From Cymbidium sinense (lineage: Eukaryota; Streptophyta; Magnoliopsida; Asparagales; Orchidaceae), in NCBI GenBank assembly GCA_021442155.1, contig CM038214.1:21849808-21913807 (forward strand): DNA of 64,000 bases, in the 5' to 3' direction. How positions within the stretch are numbered: the first letter of the stretch is position 1; each line of letters opens with the position of its first letter. Position numbers and translations under genes: made by a program. Under the pieces are notes generated by a model. It did no database searches, was not told the origin of the DNA, and saw nothing but the letters and a program-made list of their open reading frames with translations. Below, piece by piece: positions 26,062 through 39,350 of this stretch.

Positions 26062-27778
26062 ATATCAATCAATTCATTCTCTCATTCTTTTTTATTTCTG
26101 AATCTTTTTGTTGCATTCACTTACCACAAGAAATAACCACCAACATTTGTTGTAGCTCTTGCATTTTGGTGCATTCCTTCTTTCTTTCCTTGGTCTTTCA
26201 TTCTGTCATCTTCCTAAAAACCTATCCAATTCTAACGTCTTAACCGTTAATACACCTTTATTTTATCAAATCTTAGGGACATGGTCTAATCATCAGGTTA
26301 GTATTTTCTCATGGTGTTGGATCCCAACTTTTTATGGATTCCTTCTTTATTACCAGGGTTGACCCCAAAGCCATAATGTCTCAAAATGATAAGGCTATAG
26401 AGAATCTTTTCCTAGTGCCTTTGTCTCAAACTTCATTAGGAATTCCATTCTATCTCTCCAACAAAAAGTGGGCCTGAGTTGTACACTTCCTTCATTCTAT
26501 GAACCCTTGTGGATTTTGAACTTCCTTCATGAAGGAACTAGAATTTTGATGGGCCATCCCTTTTTTATGTGCCACTTGACTCAAAATGTGCTTGCTTTCT
26601 TGGCCTGGATCTCCATGGTTTTGCAAGAAGGAAAAAGACTAATCTTTCATTACATTTGGCAAATGTAAAAGAGAGAGCTTCATCTATCAATGAACAAGAT
26701 TGACTGAAGCTCTTGGCATTGCTTTGTTTTTTCTCTCCTTTCCTATCTCGCAAGTTCTGATCCTTTATTTGAAATTTCTTCATTCTCACTGAACCACTTG
26801 CAGAATCAAATCCTATTCCATAAGACCAATTATTAGTTATAAATCCTTCTAGCATTTATGCTAGATATTTCATTAGTGCTTTGGGCTTTGTCTTATGTAG
26901 TGAAAAATGTATGAATAGGATTGTGGCACTCCACTCGCCACCAATGCTACATGATGCCACCGAAAAGAATGGAATGTTGCTTTGCTCTATTGGATGCATC
27001 AATTCCCATCATATAAGAAGCTTTTTTGCTCTTAACCCCCCAATCATTCAAACATTTTGTGGGTGGTGCACCTACTCTATAGTTACATATCAAGAGAAGC
27101 TGCCTCATGCAACTTCGACGATGCTTTTTCACCTTCTCTTAGCTCTGCTAGAAAGGAGTGCTAATGGGCATGAGGAGGGAGCAGGCGAAGCATGTCATTC
27201 GTAATGGAAAGAAAGAGACCATTACTTTTCATCTTTGTTGGTTCATCGGTGCGAACATAGTGGTCTCTCGATCGTGACCATTATGTAGTGTTCGAATTTG
27301 GATCTTGACATGTCTGTTCTTTTTCACCGTAGGCATCTTGCCAGGAAGTTGGTGGGCTCATCATGAATTATGCCAGGGTGGTTGGTGGTTTCGGGGTCCC
27401 GTGGAAAATACATCTTTTATGCCCCGGGTATTAGCCACAACTCATATTCATTCAGTCATTCTACCCTTTCTTCATTCTTGGACCTCGCTTCAAAATACTT
27501 TGATCTTCCATCCTGTGTCTCAAGAACCTTTTCAATACAGTCTAGATTGCTAGCTCTCGTTCATAATTCTGCTACAGATGATACAAGAGGAAAATTTTTA
27601 TGGTGGTTCTTTCTTCTAAGTTGTAGGCATATCTATGAATATTTTCATCCAGATGAAGCAGTAGGCATCGGTCCTTAGAATATCTAAAAGAGAGATGGTT
27701 GTGGGGAAAAGTACTCTTATGCACCTACGTCGCTCAGCTCACATGCAATCCTGCTCTGTTATGTTATGGAAGAATTGA
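26062..27778 (+). pseudogene. ccmFN: Mitochondrial ccmFN pseudogene, full length
   Basis: CcmFN is the N-terminal part of the split plant haem lyase for cytochrome c maturation, a multi-spanning inner-membrane protein encoded in plant mitochondria. Matching strings are LLSFLGLSFCHLPKNLSN and GTWSNHQVSIFSWCWIP near 26165-26335, NRIVALHSPPM near 26914, [15 protein letters not shown] and [17 protein letters not shown] near 27320-27430 (the tryptophan-rich haem-handling segment), ATDDTRGKFLWWFF near 27570, and a C-terminus ending VMLWKN with TGA at 27776-27778. The length of about 1.7 kb is that of the intact gene. The start codon is ATA (26062-26064), an Arg codon has become TGA at 26360-26362, and several frame changes follow in the middle. 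Many changes are C-to-T or G-to-A, as expected for methylated nuclear DNA. This is a clear NUMT marker. Confidence 0.93.
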
Positions 27779-28374
27779 GGTTCTTGTTAGGCTGGTTATT
27801 CAGAGCCAACAATTGGCTACTTTGTCCTATTCGTAGTGCTTCAAAAGTCATTGTGGCGTGATTGAATGTAGGGCAGTCCATGATGGAAGCCTTTTTCAAA
27901 TGGAAGTAGATTCTTTAGAACTTTAGAAGATGGTCAAGGTAGCTTGCTTCCAAGCCACTGTACCAGATGCATATGTAGTAGTAGTTGCAGTCCTGTCCTT
28001 CCAGTAGCAAAAATAGTAGCATAGCCAAGAAAGTCAGTTCCAGCCACAAACAAGCAATCTAGTATCTAGAAAGCTAGCAGTAGCAAGGGCAGTTAGCAAG
28101 CAAGTGGTAGCCAAGGTGCCAGCTTGGAAGAAAGTGGGAGCCATGCATGAAGCATAAGGAAAGGGTGTGGGTCAAGGTGGTTTCAGTTGGTAAGAGCCAG
28201 GTAGCTAGTACCATTCTCATGTATGTTGATCTCCGAAAGAAGAGAGATGCTTCAAGCCATGTTACTTTTGAAACTCATCAAGAAACTCGACTTCCTTTTT
28301 TTGGGAGGAATTCTTATTGAACATAGCTATAATGTCACTATAGAATTGACTTCCATCCCCTTTCATAGACTCTT
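27779..28374. other. Non-coding DNA downstream of ccmFN
   Basis: No gene was recognised. From about 27960 to 28200 it is rich in GTAGCAAG/CCAGC-like words, giving a low-complexity texture. Confidence 0.5.
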
Positions 28375-30295
28375 TCATAAGGCACATTTTTTATGATGGT
28401 AATAAGACCATGTTTTTTTCTTTTTTAAAACATTCTTGACTAGTAGCAAGCATCACCTGACTAGTGAAGTAATTGGACTAACATCCAAGATTACCTCCCC
28501 ACTCCCACCTCATCCAAAAAGACAAGCTGACCTAAATTGTTGCTTACACACCATTTATGAGAGTCTCGAGAGATGAAATGAAGCCTCCTTTGATCCCGAA
28601 TTATTCTCATAAGATTAATCAAGATTTCATTTTTTTTAACTAAAGAAGTAGCTTTGCATTCAACCACTAGAGGAGGAAAAGGGATGAAGTTACTCAACTG
28701 ATAGATAAGTTGCAGTTGGGAAGATCTCAATCAAAGCGATATGCTTTAGTGCTCCACATATAGGTTATGGAATTATGTGCTCGACTGACTCAAACTCTAT
28801 CAAATCTTTGGTAAACCCATTTCTCCTAGTCCTCGAGTAATAAGGCTAAAAGGAGAGGTGAGAGGCTTGAGCAAAGTGAGAGCGAAGCTTGGATAAGGTT
28901 TGAGTTTTGCTTATGCCCTTCACTTCTTTAGTACTAGTAGGATTGGTCTACCAGCTCCACTCATACAAGTCAATCAAGTTCAAGTCGAGATAGAAAGTAC
29001 TAGCTCACCAATGATCATACCATTCAATAGGTTTCCCATGACCTATACATAAATCGGTGCAGGGATCATGGTTCCAAGTTAGTTCTCATTATGGAAGTGA
29101 GTGTCTTAGTTTATCTTTCTAGTCACACTTTTACCCTGACCTTTCTCCCCCACTTTGTAAATTGCAGGAAATTTGAGATTTCTCTAGGTTACTTAGTTCA
29201 GTTCTTTTTTCAAAGGGAGGAAGAGGAAATCCCAACTTTCGAAGCGATTAATGAAAGCACAACCAGTCCACTAGAATGTAGAATTAGGTTTGAGCATAAG
29301 GAACTTCACTGGACAAATATAAGAGATAGATGAGATAAAGATCGATTTGAGAATGGATGATTTATGGCATATACTCTTTCCATGACATGAGAGAAGAATT
29401 TGTTGTGTCCATGAGTGGGATTTTCTTGACTTTCCTTCGATGCAGGAAGCATCGAATTGCATGTGGAAAGCATGATTAGTCTTAGGGAAGAAAGCTATGA
29501 GAAACATATGTGTAAATAAGAAAAAAATAAAACTTGATAGATTTCTTTCATGCCTAACTTGAAAAGGTTGGGTTTTCTCTGGGCGGTTGAGCCCTATCCT
29601 TTGCTCTCAAAGGGTTTGTCTACTCTTGCTTAGTAGGGCTTGCCTTGAACTTGAAAGTCAGCTTTGCTTTGTGAGCGCTGCTCATTGGCGAGGACTTCAC
29701 CCCACTCATATGATGATTCCTTTCGGCAAGGGGACATCAGGTGCATCTAGCTCAGAGTCTCTACTCCGTCAGACTCCCTTATCAGCCATGCATCCTATGA
29801 AATGAATTTAGACAAAGAATAATTCTTTACTCCACCACAATCCATCTCATCTGCGTTGTCTTCTTCCACCTCGACTTCTGATATTTATTGTGCTTCCAAC
29901 AATGGAGAGAACAAAGAGCTCTACTCTTTGACTTAGATCAAATCGAAAAGTGTAGTCCATGAGGAAATGAATGAAAGTTTGATTCTGATAATTGTCAGAG
30001 ATAAGTTCAAAGATCATTGGAAAAATAGATGGTTGATAAAATAAATGAGGAACTGGCCCAAGCTTGGAAGCTCAAAATAGTTCAGATAAAGGAGGAAATG
30101 GAACACCTATCAAAAGAATTGCTAGAGTTGAACTAGACCAAGTTCAAAATAGGCCCCAACGGGGGCATCATATGCTGGCTTATCGGACCTACTAAAGGAG
30201 CATCCTCGCAAGATGGGATTGAAAGAAAGATGCTACAAATCTCCATGATCTTTCTAATTGACGAAAAGTGAGAGGCACTAGATGAAAAGAAAAAG
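28375..30295 (-). repeat. Inverted repeat A, right copy
   Basis: This is the reverse complement of 8133-10055, with both ends identified by matching. On the plus strand it holds a broken, charged stretch near 30040-30130 (ELAQAWKLKIVQ, IKEEMEHLSKELLEL) that could be a retroelement gag coiled coil. Otherwise no coding sequence is recognisable. Confidence 0.85.
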
Positions 30296-32624
30296 TTGGT
30301 TTTTTTTCTTTCATAACCGCCCTGCCCAGAGGAAAATCAATCAAAATGTGGTGTCCAGTTGCATTGGTTGGGAGGAATCACTGAGCATACTTTCACTTGA
30401 CTGAGCTCAAGTCAGCCTTTTTTATTTAGAATAAGCTTTTTCTACACTTACCACTTACTAAAACCATCAAGCTTCTATCTCTATTCCCACTAGCTTGTGC
30501 TATTGATAATGCAATTCTTCTTATGCTGGAAAAGGAACTACATCCTTAGCTTCAAAATAAGTCTCGATTTCCTAGTTTGCTTGTTGGTTTCACTATGAAA
30601 TTCTATTAGATACATGCAATTCCATGCTGCCTAGTGCATCACCATTAGCCTACTTTTTATCCTCGAGCTCCCACATAAAAATGCTTCAATTGATTGATGG
30701 ATGCAACCCAAAGAAAGAGTAGTCAAGGTTGGTTTCATTCTTCTCTTCTTGGAATGAGTGAACAACCTTGTCCTTCACCCGCTTCTTGGAACGAGTCAGA
30801 AAAAGAGTAGATGTTAGGACTTATGCCTTTCCAACAGCATTTGTTTTGGTGCCCTCTCCATTTGTGCCACCACCAAATCATTGATTGCTTTCACTAGCAT
30901 TTACCCGATCGAGCTTAATCGAAAGGCTATCTTGATAGATGAGCTCTAATGGTCGCCCACTTCTTCCTCACCCTTGAAATTGATCAAGGTCAAAGATTGA
31001 TGTCCTATCCTTGTATTGAGATGAAGGAAGTGAGCCACTTGTCTTGCCTCAAGCCCATAGGGATAGGTACTGCTCTGGATTAGGATGGTGCTACTCTGCT
31101 GAAAGCTAGGCTAAGAAATGGTCCTAATGCCATTCATTGATGAACCCTTAACCTCTAGCTGTAAGCTTGGTTATGTGTGCCATCTACTCTGCTTAACTTA
31201 AGTGCATACACTAGAGCTATCAAACTGAGCAGCTTCTCTTATCCCCTATGGCTTACTTGGTCTTTTAAAGAAACAAAACTGGTAGAAACCTCCTATACAA
31301 GGTGCAACTGTGAAGTTTCTATAAGAAATTTCCTACTTAGGAAGAGCCCTTCTCAAAGAAAGGCAAGCTTAACCTTTATTAGCTGACTTGGAAATGGTAG
31401 AACTTGGGGCACCGACCTATCATTCCTACTCCTTTTTATTCTTGACCCTGTAAGGGAGTTATGTGGGTATGAAAAGAGAGGGATTCAAACTTACAAAAGC
31501 CTACATAGCAGTTCCACTACCGCGCCTTTTTTTTAAATGGAAAGTAAGTGAATCATCTCATCAATTGGACCCATAGACCAACATAAATTAGGTCAAGAGT
31601 AAGAGGTCATTGTCCGAAGAAGTGATCTTGGCTGGTTGGTCTCGCACGGGATAACCATTGAGCCAAGCATATTGCCATAGGTTGGTGTCCTTGCCATCAC
31701 TAATGACACATACTATTCCACTTTAGAGAATAGGCTTTTTGGCATAAATGGACTTCCCATAAGAGTAGGCTGAGTATTTAGGCTCCACATCTAGTGGACA
31801 ACATCTCTTGGGAAAGTCGTTTGCTTTCATTATTTAGCAAATTAAGTTGTTGTATATGTGAGAAGTTTCTAGAGCAATTTAGCTTAGAAGGCTGAGTTTT
31901 TGAGTGCAAGAGAAGGAATGGCACTGACCTCCCTCCTGCCAGGGTTGGAAGATGGACCACCAATTCATCACATGGATTTTTGTACTTTACCTTGGGAACA
32001 AAGGAAGTCACATTTCAAGACTTCAATTTGATTGATTGTGTAGGTTGGAAGCTTAAAGTTACGCAACATGTGATTGGGTATCCCTACAGTTATTAATTTT
32101 ATCAGGGTTTTGTGCCCTACAAAGGTTAGTAGCTAACTTTTCCAACCTTGCTATGTAGCTCCGGTTTAGTATATCTCTCATTTGTCCTTTTGTGAGCTTT
32201 CCAATGAGAGGGAGATTGCCCAGGTAGTCTTAATAGAGCCAGAATTATCAATTCTTAGATGAAGGTATATTTTGCTACACTATTGTCTACTAAATTATTT
32301 TTTTATTGAATGATAGAGGGTTGACTTGTTGCTTTGATTCCTCATAAATATTTTTTTTGTTCAAATTGAGGCATCGGACTTGTCTTGAAAAAGGTAGGTT
32401 CAAAATTGAATTCGAAAGCGAAGGAAATTGAATGCTAATAGTTGAAATCAAACTTTTGGCACAGCTCAAGCAGAAGGAAAGGAGTGGAGCTTAAAGCATC
32501 CTTTCTCCACATGCTAAGGTTTCACCATTCACCATGACATCTACATACATTAACCCATTAACGAAAGACTTCTTCTCATGTAGGATGGCATTGAGAAGCT
32601 TTAGGGGATCACCCTAAAGGGTTC
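30296..32624. other. Non-coding mosaic DNA
   Basis: About 2.3 kb between inverted repeat A and the right arm of repeat B. Small frames at 31177-31386 and 31778-32011 have no familiar motif. Retroelement or mitochondrial spacer origin is likely but not shown. Confidence 0.45.
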
Positions 32625-34600
32625 AACTTGGGCCCAGATTGGTGTGCTCCACACAATCAGAAATGTACCTAACCCATGACCTTTTGGACCTCCTCTTTGC
32701 TAAGACATCAAAGCCATAATTGGTGAAATGAGCGTTGGTACAAAGTGTTATTAACAAATGTGAATGAAAGAGCTATCTATTTTACTTGAGATGCAAGAGA
32801 GGGTTCACGGGAGGAACTTCCACATTGTAGATACTCAATGAGGGATTTAATCTAGTTGTCAGCTTCATCTACTTCCAAAGCTATCAAGGTGGACTCAGAA
32901 TGGGATATCTTCTTATTTGCAGAAGGTAGATCCGTAGGAGACAATCTTTGTCGATTATGGATCAACACTATGATGTGATGGGAGAAGAGAACTTGCTTGC
33001 CAATTCTTTAGCAATCTTGGAGAGTGCATCTGCCTGACTATTGTTGCATCGGGAAATCTCATCAAAATGACCTCAGGAATATATCCAAGTAGCTCCATCA
33101 CTCTTTTCTGATATTCTACTAGCTCTGGCTTGCAAACTTTCTACATTCCACTTGGTTGATAATGAGCTGCAAGTCCCCAAGAATCTGGATTCTTTAAGTC
33201 AAGATCTTCTTCAGCCTCTTTTTGAGACTTCAGGGACTTTAGGAATGCAAGTAATCACCCTGCACAAACTATAACCTAAGGGATGTGTGTGGATTTTCCA
33301 CATATCTCAACTAGCGCCTTGTTGGGGTAAGTCAGTATGCCAGAATTGGTCACATAGGCTGGCATATTTAGCTGACCACTTTGATGGCAAGAAACCAGTA
33401 CATAGATACTTATCTACTAAAGGATAAGAGTAATAAGAAACTTGAAGATCTTTCATTTCATCATTTGAAGTGAAGATGGATTACAACTTTTTTTTGCCTT
33501 CAGTGGACCTAGAACTGTCAAAAAAGATCCCACGCTCAGTGTGCCTCTTTATTGGGGGCACATAGAACGTTCCCATATCTACCACTAGCCTTGAAGCCAA
33601 GGGAGTGAGGTCAGTAATAAAAGAGAGGTGCTAGACTTTAATTTTTTACTTTGTTCTATTGCAGGCTTTGACACTTTGTTTTGATTCTGCTCAACTTTAG
33701 AGGACTCTTCCCTGACCTCAATTGCCCATTCTATTGCCATGATACAGTGTAGGAGGTACTTAGGTTGGTAGTCAAAATTTGGGTGCTACCTTTGGAAGCT
33801 GAACCCAGACTCATAAGGTCCATCCTCACCCTATTGGCTGGGAAGGTAATGCTTTGCATCCTTATATAAGCCAATTTCATACACTACTTGGGTATCACCT
33901 TGTAGACAGTACTCAACCCCATCATGCTGATATTTTATACATTAATGAAGCATTGACGGAATCATCCTATACACATGGATCCACGGTCTACCGATCAATG
34001 CATTGTCAGAGGTGTCTGAATCTATGATGTGATGCTTCACTTTAGTACTCAGATCACCAAACTATAATGGAAGGGTGATATACTTCAGTGCTTTCTCACC
34101 TTATTCATTGAACCCTCTAAGCATGAGTTTATCAGAGCTCAGCTTCTCTGTATCAAGTGGGATAAAGTCTTTACATTCATAATATGAACTGAAGCCCTAG
34201 GATCTACTAAGATTTGGTTCCATTTTGTACCATTTATAGTTCCTGACACTTACAATGGATGATTATGGTCTGATGTGCCTAACAATAGATCTTCATCGGA
34301 GAATATTACTCCAAGAATCTCCTTGAGGTAGTGTGCTTCTTCCAAGTCTTTCTTGCCAATGTAAGCAAGGAACACCAATGGGTCTAGTAATGCTTTGACT
34401 AGAGTTTCCATTAATTTAGGGGGCATCTTCAAAGCATCGTAAATGCTAAGAGAGGCTGAGAACTTCCTTAGGTGGGCGATCACATTGTAATCTACCTTAT
34501 GTAGCTGCTTTCCACCTTCCTTCTCTGCCTTTGAGAAGATAAACTCCTCACTTAGTACTGTACCGCCCCACCCCTCACCCCCCCCCCATTTTTTATTTCT
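32625..34600 (-). pseudogene. Ty3/gypsy relic, inverted copy lacking integrase
   Basis: On the minus strand this repeats 19080-20955. The frame 34483-34250 reads AHLRKFSASLSIYDALKMPP and later FSDEDLLLGTSDHNHPL, the gag-protease linker of Athila/Tat-like elements, with a better-kept frame than the left copy because LDP is not followed by a stop. Protease and RNase H traces follow towards 32625. The copy stops at 32625, exactly where the left arm still continues into integrase sequence, so the inverted duplication broke inside the element. Confidence 0.85.
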
Positions 34601-36469
34601 AGTTTGCTAAGGATGAATTCAACTCACTTACCCAATTGATTGTCAAAGATCGTTTCAAAGGTGATGAACCCACATGTGAAAAGAGACAGATCTGACAACC
34701 AACCTAGACCTTAGGAGGCATTGTTAGAAGTACACATGGTGGACAAACAAGTAAGTGATAAGAAGAAAAAGTGATAAAACTCAACTACCATTCCCCTTCC
34801 AAATAAAGAAGATATTGGACTTTCAATCAAGTGAGTTTAAAGCTAATTGACCAAACCAAAGCTTCTCTTTTGATCCATTCAATTGAGAAAGTCTTCCTTC
34901 CCTTTGCAAGCTAATCTTGTAACATTGATTTGGAGAGGCAAGCCATTCTTTCAAAGTGTTGGGTTTTCTGCAATGAGATGAGACTAAAAGGAGCTTTCAT
35001 TTCACTAAGAGCATAGGGTGAATAAATGAAAAGAAAAATTAAATTTCTAAATCGAAGAGAGCTAAGGGTACTTCTTTCTTATCTTGGAAGACTAGCTTAT
35101 TCATTCAAGTAATCTCATCCCCTTTTCAACTCTTAGACTTTAGACTTTCTATTCAAACTCTTATACTTCTCACTTTTCAACTTCTATTTCACTCCTGACA
35201 AGAAGAGTTGTATGAAGGTATGACTTTAAGGAGCAGTTATGTTTGGTTTCTTACATGATAACTTTCGAAGCAAGCTAGCCAAGTTAAAGACAATGGGGAA
35301 GTGAAAGTGAAGTCACTGATAGGTTGACTTAGCTTTGAGCAAAGAAGCTCTTTGAGAGTGTAAATGTGAGCAATGGAATATCAATAGCTTTCTTGCCTTA
35401 CTGCTATCATGCATCTAATAAGTAGAAGTACGGAGGTCAATAAAATGGATTTTGGGAAGATGTGGCTAAATGCTTTCACTCACCGGTGAGAGGGAGGAGA
35501 AGTGACTTTGAGGCTTAAGGTAGTTCACCTCGGGTCATAATATAGTCTAGTATGACATTGGTAAGAAGGTAATGTAAGGCTGAGACTTGCTTATAAGGAA
35601 TTTAGACTTGTCTTACTCTTGTCGATATGATCTTTTCTTGTTGAAAGTGGAGTTCTTTGCTATCATAGATAAGAGTTACAAAATTGATAGAGCACCCAGC
35701 TAGGTTTGAAGGAAGAACTCGACTCAATTTGAGATGAAATCTAGCAATATTGGGTTCTACACTAGATAAGAGAGTTGGGATTGAGCTATCACTAATAGAA
35801 AGAGATGAATTTGATATAGCTAGGTCTCATATCAAAGAATATATTTTTTTAGCTTTTCTCAAGATTGAATACCAGGAAGTTGAGGAAGCTAAATAAGTGC
35901 TCTTGGTCTTATATTTGTATCTGCTCCTAGCCTTGTTAGAATCCAATGTTAGAAACAAGTGCAACCCAACTTTCTTTTTTAGATAGATAAGAGATCCGTT
36001 AAAGTAATGGTCTTCTAATTATCTCTCCTTCCCCAACTTAAGCAAATGAACCTGGTACAAATAACCTTTACACTGCAACATATCCAATTCTGAGAGAATT
36101 AGAAAATTGCCCAGGCTATGTGAAAAAATGGAAAAGGTGTCTGAAACTCTTATTTTGATAGATAGAAGGTATAGCGAAACACAATTTTGAATTGACCAGA
36201 CCAAGGCCTCCTTACTCACCCTGTTCACGATTGGTTAGCTGGGAAGATTAATAGGTTTTCTCTTTTTCTCTTTACCTTGGTGTGACTAGGAACTAGGAGC
36301 AACTATTGCTATGTAATCCCCAAGTGTTAGCTCAATTGTTAGCGCAAAGAGAGTGAAAATAATGACTTCGGACAGCACTAGATAAGTGACTCGATTAGCG
36401 AGCTCATGGCATAGCTTCGTGCGAGTCTTAGTAGTAGTTGGATCAATCCTTTTATCATTCATGATTATG

Positions 36470-36915
36470 ATGTTTTTGGGTGTAGATGAACAAGCAGTGT
36501 GATCTTTTCAAATGAAGAATACCAGACAAGGTGAGGTTCTTTTTTCATGATAATGACATGGCATGGATCTATTCCAGATTTGACAACAAAAGTTCTTTCC
36601 ACTCTTGGACTCTCCTCCAAACTCTCTCCTTTGCTTAAGACTATGAAAAGCATGAAAGATCTGCTCATCATGGTAAGGTTAGAATATTGACCTGAAAAAT
36701 GTCTTTTGCAAACTCTTTCACCTTAGGTGAGCAGTTTAAGCTTCAATAAGAAAAAAATGGACTTGTCTAGATTTCTTTTATGTCCCAAGCCTCCCTTATA
36801 TAATTGAAAGATCTTCCTGATCTTTATAACTTCAACTGCTTTAACTAAAGAAAAAATAAGGCTATCATCTGCAAAAAGGAAATGAGAAATATTGGAACCC
36901 TACTTGCTAGCCCTC
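36470..36915 (-). pseudogene. L1-type LINE reverse transcriptase fragment, copy 2
   Basis: This is the best-kept of the three RT fragments. On the minus strand it reads SNISHFLFADDSLIFSLVK at about 36892-36835, the YxDD box region of a plant L1 reverse transcriptase, then IFQLYKGGLG. The frame 36671-36465 (LRKGESLEESPRVER in a shifted frame) covers the thumb region. It is non-functional, being a C-terminal fragment with frame changes. Confidence 0.78.
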
Positions 36916-38984
36916 ACTTCAACCGTGAATGACTTTCAGCTCTAGGGTGTATACTTTTAATCTTTATTGAGTAGTGCACTCTTGCTTTCTTCCCTATTTA
37001 TTTAGGGCATAGTGAGGACCAGTCTTCAAATATATTCAACAGTAGTGGATATAGTGAACAATGACTTTCACAGCATGGAGAATTCACCAGTCATTATGTC
37101 TACTGCAAGCAAAGAGTTCATGATGAAATTCAATCTAGATTCGCTTTCTAGCTTACTTTTTTGGGTCAATTTCCTCACTTGATCATAGACCACCCTTCCT
37201 CTGATGGTTCCTTTTAGGTCTTCTAATTTAGTAGGATATTTTCTCACTCATAAGAAGGGGAAGGCACTAGAAAAATCCATGATTAGGGGATTTCTATTCT
37301 ATACCCACCTAAGCAGCTATATACGTCCTATCAACACCCCTCCATTAATAGAAGGATGCGCCTCAGTATCTTCAACTAGATAAATCCACTTCACTAGGAG
37401 ATGGTGAAAGCCTCTTCACAACCATTAAAGGTCTGTTAGTGCATTACATAAGTGTTCATGACTCTTTATTTCTCGGTACCGATGGGAAGAGAAGGCTGTT
37501 GAAGAGCTAGCTCTATGCTAGCTAAAAAAATACAAGGTGCCTTCATCAAATGGAGTCTAGAATTCTTGTACAACATCATTAGGATAAGTACCATAAGTGT
37601 TATCATAAGAAGAAGATAGGCCTCCATTAGTAGGAAAACAATCTTTCAACTTAAACTGACCTCTCTTTCTTCATTTGCTCAATTGAGAAGTCTTATTTGT
37701 AGATAAGATCTAATGAAATGACTCGAGATGTGAATGGAAATCATCAAGAAATCCATGTAATCTCCTATCTGATCACTCGATCAAGCTTCACATTTTCTCT
37801 TGATATTCAAAAGTAAGATAATCAGACTAATCTGTGTATTGATTCTTTATTTAGGGCAATGAAATATCAATAGCTTTCTTGTCTTAGTGCTATCATTTAT
37901 CTAATAATAAAATGTTCAATAAAATGGATTTTGGGAAGACAGGTTAAATGGTTTTCTCACTTAGGTGAGAGAGGAGAAGTGACTTCGAGGCTTAAGGTAG
38001 TTCACCTTAGGTCATAATAGAGTCTAGTATGAAATCGATAGGAAGGTAATATAGCAAAGTTAAGACTTTCTTATGAGGCATTTTAGACTTGACTTGATCT
38101 GATCGATGTGAACTTTTCTCTTATTGATGAAGTGGAGTTTGCAGCTATCGTAGATAATAGTTATGGAAATTGTAGAGCGCCCTAGCTAGATTTGAAAGAA
38201 GAACTGTAGCTCGATTTGAGATGAAATCTAGCAATAGCGGTAGGTTTTTTTGCACGGATAAGAGAGTTGGGATTGAGCTTTAACTAATGGAAAGAGAGGA
38301 ATTTGAGGCGGTAGGTCTCATATCTAAGAATATGTTTTTTAGCTTCTCTCAAGATTGAATACGAGGAAGTCAAAGATGCTACATAAGTGCTCTTGGTCTT
38401 ATATATGTATCTACTGCTCTTAGCCTTGTTAAAATCCAATGTTAGAAAGAAGAGCAACCCAACTTTATTTTTTAGATAGATAAGAGATCTACTAAAGTAA
38501 TGGTCTTCTAATTATCCCTCCTTCCCCAACTTAAGCAAATGAGCCTCGTTTAAATAACCTTTATGCTGCAATATGTCTGAGTTTGAGAGAATTAGAAAAT
38601 AGCCTGACTATGTGAAAAAATGGAAAAGGTGTCTAGAACTATTATTTTGATAGATAGAAGGTATAGCGAAAAACACAGTTTTGAATTGAGCAGATCAAGG
38701 CCCCCTACTCACCCTGTTCACGGTTGATTAGCTAGGAAGAGTAATAGGTCTTCTCTTTTTTCTCTTTACCTTGGTGTGTGACTAGGAACTAGGAGCAACT
38801 ATTGCTATGTAATCCCCAATTATTAGCTCAGTTGTTAGCGCAAAAGGAGTGAAAGAAGTAAATTTTAGACCTAGGAGCTAGATAAGTGATGCAATTAGTT
38901 GAGCTCATGGCATAGCTCAGAGTTTGAGTCTTAGTAGTTGTAGCAATCAGTCCATTTGCCTTTCATGACTATGATGCTTTTGGG

Positions 38985-39350
38985 TGTAGATGAACAAGCA
39001 GTGTGATCTTTTCAAATGAAGAATACAAGATGAGGCGTGGTTCTCTTTTTCATGATAATGACATGGCATGGGTCTATTTTAGATTAGACAAAAGAAATCT
39101 TTTCCTACTTTTTTTCCTTATTAGCAAACTCCTCACAGGTGAAAGAACTTGAAAGATATTTTTCAAGTCAATATTGACTTAAATATCTTTCAGCTTTTCA
39201 ACTTAGGAAAGGAGAGAGTTTAAGATTCAATAGAGATTCTTTTTCTTAAGATCTTCTTGATCTCTATACATCTTGTGACATTAACTAAAGAAAAAATAAG
39301 GCTATCATCTGCAAAAAAAGAAATGAGAAAGATTGGGACCTTGCTTGCTA
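38985..39350 (-). pseudogene. L1-type LINE reverse transcriptase fragment, copy 3
   Basis: On the minus strand the FADD box (SHFFFADDSLIFSLVN) lies at about 39330-39283 in the same setting as the other two copies. A short inverted segment around 39145-39200 (TTGAAAGATATTTTTCAAGT and its partner) disturbs the thumb region. It is a fragment only. Confidence 0.72.

Larger units (their letters stand above)
32625..37760 (-). repeat. Large inverted repeat B, right arm
   Basis: This is the reverse complement of 14665-20955, minus one copy of the 1,131-base tandem unit. The arms are separated by 11.7 kb that hold the integrase relic, mitovirus relic, atp1/ccmFN and inverted repeat A. The copies differ by frequent substitutions and small indels, so the duplication is not recent. 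A C-run at about 34577-34591 is a local low-complexity tract. Confidence 0.88.
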
